5,725 nt of DNA from contig CAUBWQ010000076.1 in NCBI GenBank assembly GCA_958439775.1, positions 1 through 5,725 of the forward strand, in the 5' to 3' direction. Below, piece after piece: positions 1-5,175 of the stretch. Positions within the stretch are counted from its first letter, which is position 1. Each line of letters begins with the position of its first letter. The position numbers and the translations under genes were made by a program. The notes beneath the pieces were generated by a model. It was not told the DNA's origin, made no database searches, and saw nothing but the letters and a program-made list of their open reading frames with translations. Source of the DNA: an uncultured Collinsella sp. (GTDB taxonomy: Bacteria; Actinomycetota; Coriobacteriia; Coriobacteriales; Coriobacteriaceae).

Positions 1-919
1 AGTGATAGGCAAGCAGGCGCTTGATGTCGTGCTCGTGGAGGGCGTAGACGACACCCAGGACCGACGAGATGGATCCGAAGACCAGGACCATGAGGCCCCA
101 CCAGAGCTGGACGCCCGAACCCGCGAGCAGGTCGAGACCGACCTTGAGGATTCCCAGGATGCCGATCTTGATCATGCCGCCGGACATGAGTGCGGACACG
201 TTGGACGGCGCCTCGGGGTGCGCCTGGGGCAGCCAGGAGTGCAGCGGAATGATACCGGCCTTCGCGCCAAATCCGAAGAACGCGAGGACGAAGCACGCGG
301 AGGAGACGGCGGGTCCAAAGTCATGCGTACGGAAATCACTGAAGCTGAAGGAACCGCCCACGCCGTTGGTCATGAGCAGGAAGCTCGCCATGATGAGAAC
401 GAAGCCCACGTGCGCGATGACGAAGTAGAGCCAACCGCCCCTAATGGAGTTCTTGTTCTCCTCGATAACGACAAGGAAGTAGCTCGTAAGGGACATGAGC
501 TCAAAGGCGACCAGGAACCAGAACACGTTGTCGGCGGTGATGACGAGCATCATCGAGGCGACGAAGGTGTTCATAAAGAAGCCGGCGCGCCCGACCTTGC
601 CCGGGTACTCGTCGAAGTAGGACAGACCGTAGATGAAGCCCGCAAAGGCGAGAATCGAGATGAGGACCACGATCAGGCCCGCAAGGCCGTTGAGCAAGAG
701 CTCGAGACGGGCGAACGGGAAGAAGAAGACCGTGTTGAGGGACGAAACGTCGCCAAGCACGGCCTCGAGGCCCGCGATGAACGACAGCACGGCCGCGACG
801 GCGCCGATCAGGCAGCCGGCGGTCTTGGCGGCGTTGTCGGCCTTAATCAGCAGAACCGAGGCGAGCGCACCGATGCACGAGACGGCAAGCGATGCGATAA
901 ACAGCGTCATGCTATCCAT
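1..919 (-). CDS. hyfB: Hydrogenase-4 subunit B (HyfB/HycC, NuoL-like antiporter subunit), N-terminal part
   Basis: Reading the minus strand from ATG at 919 gives 306 open codons to the window edge, so the gene is cut on the left; relatives have roughly 600-670 residues. The protein is strongly hydrophobic with many membrane segments (for example about residues 4-26, 34-52, 76-98, 114-150, 163-183, 205-226 and 272-293). The family signature GIIPLHSWLPQAHPEAPS lies at 222-239, followed by VSALMSG, and HEHDIKRLLAYH ends the visible part, matching E. coli HycC/HyfB. Charged membrane residues used for proton translocation in the NuoL/MrpA family appear kept: Glu140 (FELMSLTSY), Lys220 and Lys251. 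The ATG overlaps the stop of hyfA by 8 bp (ATGGATAG) and has a GGGAG ribosome site about 8 nt upstream, so translational coupling is likely. Role: integral inner-membrane arm of a formate hydrogenlyase or hydrogenase-4 complex. The symbol hyfB is preferred to hycC because hyfA precedes it. Confidence 0.93.
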   Translation of the reverse strand, partial: MDSMTLFIASLAVSCIGALASVLLIKADNAAKTAGCLIGAVAAVLSFIAGLEAVLGDVSSLNTVFFFPFARLELLLNGLAGLIVVLISILAFAGFIYGLSYFDEYPGKVGRAGFFMNTFVASMMLVITADNVFWFLVAFELMSLTSYFLVVIEENKNSIRGGWLYFVIAHVGFVLIMASFLLMTNGVGGSFSFSDFRTHDFGPAVSSACFVLAFFGFGAKAGIIPLHSWLPQAHPEAPSNVSALMSGGMIKIGILGILKVGLDLLAGSGVQLWWGLMVLVFGSISSVLGVVYALHEHDIKRLLAYH

Positions 920-1529
920 TGTTTACGCTCCCTTCTGCTTTCTCGGACAGACCCTGGGCCACAGCGGTAACGTCGACGACCGGACCGTTTTCGATCGAGC
1001 GCAGGCGCTTGGCCTCGTCGAGCTCGCGATCGGCCGCGCCGCCCATGACGGTCAGCGCCTTGGTGGGGCACGCCGCCACACAATGCGGACCGTCCGGATC
1101 GAAGGCGCACAGGTCGCACTTAACAGCGCAGGTGTACTGGCCGGGAGCCCACGTAAGCAGGCTGCTCAGGGACTTAGGATACGAAGGCGTCGGGTCGCAC
1201 ATGCCTGCGACACCGGCGATAGACGTGCCATCGGGATGGATGGCTCCGAAGGGGCACGCGATGGCGCACAGCCTGCACCCGATGCACTCCTGCTCCTTGA
1301 CGTGGATGCGATCGCCATCGTGCTCGATGGCATTCACCGGGCAGACCTCGGCGCAGGGGGCACCCTCGCAATGGTGGCAGGCAAGGGCGGCCGAAATACC
1401 GCCGGTCTTCACGAGCGCCAGGCGCGGCGTATCCTGAAGACCCTGCATCCGGTGGGCGTCGGCACAGGCGGACTGGCATGTTCCGCAGCCGATGCACCTC
1501 TCCGGGTTGATGTCGATGAAGCGGTTCAT
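912..1529 (-). CDS. hyfA: Hydrogenase-4 / formate hydrogenlyase Fe-S subunit A (HyfA/HycB family)
   Basis: This 205-residue polyferredoxin should carry four [4Fe-4S] clusters. The cysteine groups are CIGCGTCQSAC (12-22), CHHCEGAPCAEVCP (51-64), CIGCRLCAIACP (82-93) and CDLCAFDPDGPHCVAACP (138-155). The start MNRF, the QGLQ-PRLAL stretch near 29-39, the WAPGQYTCAVKCDLC insert and the overall length match E. coli HyfA (205 residues, from memory), which is why I call HyfA rather than HydN. Role: carries electrons from formate dehydrogenase H to the [NiFe] hydrogenase on the cytoplasmic side. The start chosen is ATG at 1529, about 7 nt after AAGGA; a GTG two codons upstream (1535) is less well spaced. 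It lies 78 bp after fdhF, with a GC-rich hairpin between, and overlaps hyfB by 8 bp. Two extra cysteines (111 and 134) fall outside the cluster motifs. Confidence 0.93.
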   Translation of the reverse strand: MNRFIDINPERCIGCGTCQSACADAHRMQGLQDTPRLALVKTGGISAALACHHCEGAPCAEVCPVNAIEHDGDRIHVKEQECIGCRLCAIACPFGAIHPDGTSIAGVAGMCDPTPSYPKSLSSLLTWAPGQYTCAVKCDLCAFDPDGPHCVAACPTKALTVMGGAADRELDEAKRLRSIENGPVVDVTAVAQGLSEKAEGSVNNG

Positions 1530-1551
1530 CCCCACTTCCTTTCAAAATAAC

Positions 1552-1586
1552 GGGCCGGGCTCCCGAACGTACGGGACGCCCGGCCC
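1552..1586 (-). terminator. GC-rich intercistronic hairpin between fdhF and hyfA (partial terminator or mRNA stabiliser)
   Basis: GGGCCGGGC (1552-1560) pairs with GCCCGGCCC (1578-1586), and the stem continues inward with TCCCG (1561-1565) to CGGGA (1572-1576). This gives 14 bp with one bulged base (1577) and a six-base loop. On the minus (transcribed) strand the stem is followed by GTTATTTTG, a weak U-rich tail. It lies inside the operon, so it is more likely an attenuating terminator or a 3' stabiliser of the hydN-fdhF message than a full stop. Confidence 0.6.
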
Positions 1587-1607
1587 AAAAAGCCAACGAG
1601 AACGGGA

Positions 1608-3830
1608 CTACACGATTTGATTCACGTGCGTCTCGTCGTCGAACTTGGCGGCGCCGGGCTCAACGTCCTGGGGAGCGGCGGCGTCCACCAGAGCCTGCTT
1701 GAGCTCGGTGTACTGACGCTCGACCTCGCCCTCGGCCCAGACCTGGTCGGCGATAGCGTCGACCTGGCAGGCGGAGAACTTGTCCTCGGGCGTATGCGAG
1801 ACCGGGTCGACCTTGTGCATGGTCAGCTCGTTGCACTTGCCGATCCACCACTGGTAGGTCATATAGACCGTGCCCTTGTTGATGCGGTCGCTCACGTCGG
1901 CGCGGCTGTATACCTGGCCGCGGCGGCTGTGGATCGAGACGATGTCGCCATTCTTGATGCCGCGTACCTGGGCGTCCGCGGGATTCATGCGGACAAAGCC
2001 GGGCTCGTCGGCAAGCAGTGCCAGCGTCTTGCAGTTGCCGGTCATCGAGCGGCAGCTGTAGTGGCCGACCTCGCGGACGGTGCACAGGATGAGCGGGTAC
2101 TCATCGTCGGGAAGCTCGGAGGGCGCCTCCCAGTCGTGTGCCATCAGGTTGGCGCGGCCGTCCTTGGTGGTGAACTTGCCACCAGCGAACATGTCGGGCG
2201 TACCGTGGTCGTTCACATCGGTGCTCTTGACGGGCCACTGGGCGTAACCGCCCTCGGGAGCCATCTTCTCGTAGGTCGCGCCCACAAAGTTGGGGCACAG
2301 GCTAATGCACTCGTTCCAGATCTGCTCGGTGTTGTCGTAGTGCATGGGGTAGCCCATGCGCGTAGACAGGTCCGCGAAGATCTCCCAGTCGTGACGGCAC
2401 TCGCCCTTGGGCGGAACGGCCGCGTCAAAGTGCTGGAAGCTACGGTCGGATGCGGTAAAGACACCCTCGTGCTCGCCCCAAGAGGTAGCGGGCAGGATGA
2501 CGTCGGCGAGCATGGTCGTCTGCGTCATAAAGATGTCCTGACAAATGAACAGATCCAGCTCGGAGAGCGTCTTGCGCATACCGGCCGAATCGGGCTCGGT
2601 CTGCACCGGGTCCTCGCCGTAGTTGTAGAAGCAGTGCACCTTGCCCTCGTCGACCAGGTGGCCCAGATCGGTGAGCTTGTAGCCCTCCTCGAGCGGGAGC
2701 TTTTCCTCGGGCACGCCCCAAGCTTTGGCAAACTTGGCACGCACTGCGGGGTCGGTGACTTTCTGGTAGCCAGGGTACAGGTTGGGCAGCATGCCCATAT
2801 CGCAGGAGCCCTGGACGTTATTCTGACCGCGCACGGGCGCGAGGCCGGAATTGGGTTTGCCGATCTGGCCGGCAACGCAGGCGATGGAGGCGATGGTGTG
2901 CACCGTCTTCAGGTTCTGCTTCTGCTGGCATACGCCCATGCCCCAGCCAATGATGGCAGAGGGCTTCGCCGTGGCGTACATCTCGGCAGCTTGGTGGATC
3001 AACGCGGGCTCGACACCCGTGATGTCCTGTACAGATTCGGGAGTGTAGTTCTTGATGGTCTCCCACCACTCGTCAAAGCCGTTCGTGTGCTCGGCGACGA
3101 ATTCCTTGTCGTAGAGGCCATCGTTGACCAGACAGTTGGCAAAGGCGTTGAGGAACGCAACGTTGCAACCGTTCTTGATCGGAAGGTAGAGATCGGCGAT
3201 ACGCGCGGTTTCGATATGGCGCGGATCGGCGACGATGATCTTGCAACCCTTTTCTTTGGCTCGCACGATACGCCTTGCGACGATGGGGTGCGAATCGGCA
3301 GGGTTATAGCCGAAGAGGAAAATGCAGCCCGCATCCTCCATACCGGGGATGGAGCATGACATGCAACCTGAACCAACCGTGTCCATCAGACCGAGGACAG
3401 TAGGGCCGTGTCAAGTACGGGCGCAGTTGTCCACGCTGTGGGTGCCGATGCACGCACGCGTAAACTTCTGCATGACGTAGTTCGCCTCATTGCCGCCGCC
3501 TCGAGAAGAGCCGGTGGTCATGACAGCATTAGGACCATATTCGTCAATTATGGCCTGCATCTTAGATGCGGTGAAATCCAGTGCCTCGTCCCAGCTTACG
3601 CGCTCAAGATCCGCGCCCTTAGTGCGGCGGATCATCGGGTGCAGTACGCGAGGAGTCAAGATCTTGGTGTCGTTGATGAAGTCGTAGCCGCTCATGCCCT
3701 TAAGGCACAGCTCGCTCTGGTTGGTGATGCCGTTGAGCGGTTCGGTGCCCACGACCTGGCCGTTTTGGACCAAGAGGTTAAACTGGCAACCGGCGCCGCA
3801 GTACGGGCAAATCACTTTATGCTTCTCCAT
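1608..3830 (-). CDS. fdhF: Formate dehydrogenase H, selenocysteine-containing molybdoenzyme (UGA at 3411-3413 read as Sec)
   Basis: Reading through the in-frame UGA gives one 740-residue protein (E. coli FdhF: 715). It oxidises formate to CO2 at a Mo-bis-MGD centre. The N-terminal [4Fe-4S] site has Cys8, Cys11, Cys15 and Cys42 with Lys44 after it; TGSSRGGGNEANYVMQKF precedes the active site; the Sec context is NCARTUHGP with Sec140 and His141, the same numbers as in E. coli. FGYNPADSHP, PVRGQNNVQG (carrying the equivalent of E. coli Arg333), SWGEHEGVFTA and the C-terminal molybdopterin-binding stretch TVREVGHYSCRSMTGN follow in order. Start: ATG 3830, five nt after AAGGAGGG; the in-frame codons up to 3881 precede that ribosome site and are rejected. 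The last roughly 25 residues (from about AAAPQDVEPG) exceed the E. coli protein. No signal peptide, so cytoplasmic. It lies 74 bp after hydN and 78 bp before hyfA. Production needs selA, selB, selC and selD elsewhere in the genome. Confidence 0.96.
3380..3413 (-). promoter_or_regulatory. Bacterial SECIS element with UGA selenocysteine codon
   Basis: UGA is at 3413-3411 on the minus strand. Six codons later comes GGUCUG, in the same register as in E. coli fdhF. My pairing is UGUCCUC (3399-3393) with GA-GGACA (3387-3380), leaving U3385 bulged and a GGUCU loop (3392-3388). The GGU loop motif and a bulged U are what SelB recognises in E. coli, but there the bulged U is on the 5' side of the stem, while in this fold it is on the 3' side. 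The fold was made by eye. Confidence 0.85.
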
Positions 3831-3853
3831 GACACCCTCCTTCCTTTCTCTGC

Positions 3854-3899
3854 TACCGAATACTCGGTACTTATTTGACAATCATTGGGCCTGTCGCCC
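3854..3899 (-). other. Two short hairpins in the hydN-fdhF intergenic gap
   Basis: TACCGA (3854-3859) pairs with TCGGTA (3864-3869) around a four-base loop. It sits about 11 nt upstream of the fdhF ribosome site (AAGGAGGG, 3842-3835). A second weak stem, GGGC (3887-3890) with GCCC (3896-3899), lies just after hydN. Neither has a U-tract, so they are not clear terminators. They may affect processing or fdhF translation, or may be chance. Confidence 0.3.
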
Positions 3900-3904
3900 G
3901 ACGC

Positions 3905-4423
3905 TTACGCCTCGTTTTCGATGGTGGCGCGGGCACGCTCGGCGGTCGGCTCCGCCAGGCGCTCCTCGTCTCCCAGGCTGACGCCCTTGGTCGGGCACGC
4001 CTCGGCACACGCCGGACCGCCGGGACGGTCCACGCACAGGTCGCACTTGAGCACGAAGCTCTTAGTCTGCGAACCCACGCGAACGTCGCCCATCAAGACC
4101 GGAACCTGCGTGGTCGCCACGCTCACGGCGCCAAAGGGGCATGCCATGACGCAGCTCTTGCAGCCGATGCAGTTGTCCTCGTTGACGCCGATGCGATGGT
4201 TCTTTGGATCAAAGAACAAGGCGCCCGTAGGACAGGCCTTCGCGCACGGAGCGTCCTCGCAGTGGTGACATGCCACCGGCGCGGAGATCTCGTAGGTGCG
4301 CGTTACGCGCAAGCGAGGTGCGGCGATGTTGCCGGGAATATCGTGTGCCTCGATGCACGCCGCCATACAGGTTTGGCACCCAATGCAGCGTGAAGAAGCA
4401 GCCACGACTCGGGTATTGCCCAT
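3905..4423 (-). CDS. hydN: HydN-like four-cluster ferredoxin for formate dehydrogenase H
   Basis: This 172-residue protein (E. coli HydN: 175) has sixteen cysteines in four groups: CIGCQTCMAAC (13-23), CHHCEDAPCAKACP (52-65), CIGCKSCVMACP (85-96) and CDLCVDRPGGPACAEACP (127-144), enough for four [4Fe-4S] clusters. No signal peptide or membrane segment is visible. It lies directly upstream of fdhF, as in operons where HydN acts as an electron-transfer partner of, or is needed for, FdhF activity. The start is ATG 4423 with AGGAGG about 11 nt upstream; upstream in-frame codons (to 4498) lie within the structured leader and are rejected, and GTG 4432 is too close to the ribosome site. It is probably the first gene of the operon, as the next 428 bp hold no minus-strand gene. 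HycB is an alternative name, but the length and position favour HydN. Confidence 0.88.
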   Translation of the reverse strand: MGNTRVVAASSRCIGCQTCMAACIEAHDIPGNIAAPRLRVTRTYEISAPVACHHCEDAPCAKACPTGALFFDPKNHRIGVNEDNCIGCKSCVMACPFGAVSVATTQVPVLMGDVRVGSQTKSFVLKCDLCVDRPGGPACAEACPTKGVSLGDEERLAEPTAERARATIENEA

Positions 4424-4447
4424 GTTGTTCACTCCCTCCTGAATCCC

Positions 4448-4538
4448 ATGCCGGAGAGACCCTGTCGACGTTGCCCCGGACCGCCCGTGGTCCGGCATCG
4501 GCGTATCGAGCGCATGCGGCGAAACAGGCGCTTCGATA
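4448..4538 (-). promoter_or_regulatory. Structured 5' leader of hydN with alternative hairpins
   Basis: On the minus strand, TATCGAAGCGC (4538-4528) pairs with GCGCTCGATA (4513-4504), 10 bp with one bulged A. Next, CCGGACC (4495-4489 on that strand) pairs with GGTCCGG (4482-4476), 7 bp with a six-base loop. The upstream arm can instead form a long-range pairing of ATGCCGGA (4498-4491) with TCCGGCAT (4455-4448), ending eight nt from the AGGAGG of hydN. The second and third pairings share bases and so exclude each other. This is the form of a cis-acting switch, but it matches no riboswitch class I recognise. Confidence 0.4.
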
Positions 4539-4560
4539 GAGTTCCTCCAACGATATACAG

Positions 4561-4588
4561 GTTAAATATACGCAGTTGCAGGTGGCAA
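4561..4588 (-). promoter_or_regulatory. Candidate promoter of hydN-fdhF-hyfAB
   Basis: On the minus strand TTGCCA (4588-4583) and TTTAAC (4566-4561) are separated by 16 nt, matching the housekeeping -35 and -10 consensus at 5/6 and 4/6. Transcription would start near 4554, giving a leader of about 130 nt that includes all the leader hairpins. No sigma-54 type GG-N10-GC pattern was seen, unlike the FhlA-controlled E. coli operons. Confidence 0.35.
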
Positions 4589-4601
4589 ACTTGAGCATAG
4601 G

Positions 4602-4627
4602 CCCTGCAATACGGGTGTATTGCAGGG
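4602..4627. promoter_or_regulatory. Perfect 26-bp dyad upstream of the hydN promoter (operator or small terminator)
   Basis: CCCTGCAATAC (4602-4612) and GTATTGCAGGG (4617-4627) are perfect inverted repeats around GGGT. On the plus strand the stem is followed by GTTTTGG, a short U-run, so it could end a plus-strand RNA, but no plus-strand gene lies before it. Relative to the proposed minus-strand start near 4554 its centre lies about 61 bp upstream, a classic activator position. A further TTGCAGG lies at 4576-4582, inside the promoter spacer. Confidence 0.45.
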
Positions 4628-4756
4628 GTTTTGGCAGGTTGGAATTATTCTCTATAAGCTATAAAGGTGAGTGTATTACATGCGTACGCCTCAGAGATTT
4701 TTACGCGCTCTCATTTTGGATGTACTACGCTTGTATTCGTGTTAATGGTTATTTAC

Positions 4757-4784
4757 TTGAGTAAAATAAAGTAAAGGTTATAAA
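4757..4784 (+). promoter_or_regulatory. Candidate promoter of the toxin-antitoxin operon with AGTAAA repeats
   Basis: TTGAGT (4757-4762) and TATAAA (4779-4784), 16 nt apart, resemble -35 and -10 boxes (4/6 and 5/6 matches). An inverted repeat TTTACT-TG-AGTAAA (4752-4765) and a second AGTAAA (4770-4775), exactly 10 bp after the first, overlap these boxes. This would suit autorepression by the ribbon-helix-helix antitoxin. Confidence 0.4.
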
Positions 4785-4794
4785 ATTCTAAGAC

Positions 4795-4826
4795 GTCGGT
4801 ATATGCCGCATTTAACCGACTATATT
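4795..4826 (+). promoter_or_regulatory. GTCGGT/ACCGAC inverted repeat and TATATT box ahead of the antitoxin gene
   Basis: GTCGGT (4795-4800) and ACCGAC (4815-4820) form a 6-bp inverted repeat with a 14-bp spacer. A TATATT (4821-4826) follows and could be a second -10 box, though no good -35 is spaced for it. The repeat could be an operator or a hairpin in the leader; the arms are short enough for chance. Confidence 0.25.
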
Positions 4827-4851
4827 GCACGTTAGCTAAGGGAGGGCAGTG

Positions 4852-5175
4852 ATGTCATCGACGCAAAAACGAGCCATCCTGCAGGTGCGCATTCGCGAAG
4901 AGGACAAACAGCATGCCGAGCGCCTCTACGACGCCATGGGCACATCGCTCGCCGAGGCTGTCCGCCTTTTTGTCGCGCAGAGCATTTTGATGCGCAAGCT
5001 TCCCTTTCAGCCGGTCGCCGTGCGCTCAAAGGACGGCACCGCCGCCTATGGATCGCTCAAAGCATATGGAGACCCCAATCGCCGCTCCGAGGAGCGCAAT
5101 GCCTGGATTGAGTACCTTGCTACAGAATGCGACGATTCGATTTTGGGTCCCGAGGAAGTAGATATCCATGAGTAG
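4852..5175 (+). CDS. RelB/DinJ-family ribbon-helix-helix antitoxin
   Basis: This 107-residue protein begins with a typical RelB/DinJ domain: a beta strand AILQVRIREED (8-18), a helix around HAERLYDAMG (21-30), then TSLAEAVRLFVAQSILMRKLPF (31-52), where the Ser/Thr-rich turn and the terminal LPF are hallmarks of the family. It is expected to dimerise, bind the operon's own operator and repress, while the C-terminal half (about 55-107, acidic at its end: EEVDIHE) wraps and inhibits the toxin. ATG 4852 was chosen because GGGAGGG (4840-4846) lies 5 nt upstream; GTG 4849 is too close. The stop overlaps the toxin start by 8 bp (ATGAGTAG). The C-terminal half is longer than in E. coli DinJ (86 residues), as would be needed for a different toxin. 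Confidence 0.85.
   Translation: MSSTQKRAILQVRIREEDKQHAERLYDAMGTSLAEAVRLFVAQSILMRKLPFQPVAVRSKDGTAAYGSLKAYGDPNRRSEERNAWIEYLATECDDSILGPEEVDIHE

Larger units (their letters stand above)
4424..4851. other. Divergent intergenic region between the hyd/fdh operon and the toxin-antitoxin operon
   Basis: No convincing gene lies in these 428 bp. The part from about 4540 to 4830 is clearly AT-richer than the rest of the window. It contains a structured leader next to hydN (4448-4538), a candidate minus-strand promoter (4561-4588), a perfect dyad (4602-4627), a direct repeat CTATAA/GCTATAA near 4652-4665, and the candidate promoter and repeats of the toxin-antitoxin operon (4752-4826). A small open frame on the plus strand (4576-4764) begins with TTG, lacks a ribosome site and crosses the dyad. 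Confidence 0.7.

Noticed and set aside
2..970. Long plus-strand open frame (322 codons)
   Set aside because: It is antisense to hyfB, whose minus-strand product matches the NuoL/HycC family along its whole length. The plus-strand product is an Asp/Glu/Arg-rich string of no recognisable family, typical of the antisense of GC-rich membrane genes.
1617..3359. Long plus-strand open frame (580 codons)
   Set aside because: It is antisense to fdhF in the GC-rich codon register. fdhF matches formate dehydrogenase H over its full length, and the plus-strand product shows no motif.
3387..3413. fdhF as a pseudogene broken by a stop codon
   Set aside because: The stop is UGA exactly at the Sec position, the frame continues without a shift, the flanking residues match E. 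coli FdhF, and a SECIS-like hairpin follows.
4440..4560. tRNA-Sec (selC) in the hydN leader
   Set aside because: The hairpins suggested it, but there is no UCA anticodon loop, no TTCGA-type T-loop in place and no CCA end with a matching acceptor stem.
4424..4560. Molybdenum cofactor riboswitch in the hydN leader
   Set aside because: It would suit a molybdoenzyme operon, but I could not find the conserved Moco core around a GGAA-GCC type junction. An Rfam search would settle it.
4440..4700. Sigma-54 (FhlA-type) promoter for hydN
   Set aside because: No TGGCAC-N5-TTGC pattern with correct GG/GC spacing was seen on the minus strand, and the inferred lineage is not known for using sigma-54.
4576..4764. 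Small plus-strand open frame of 62 codons in the intergenic region
   Set aside because: TTG start, no ribosome binding site, crosses the perfect dyad, and the product is unrecognisable.
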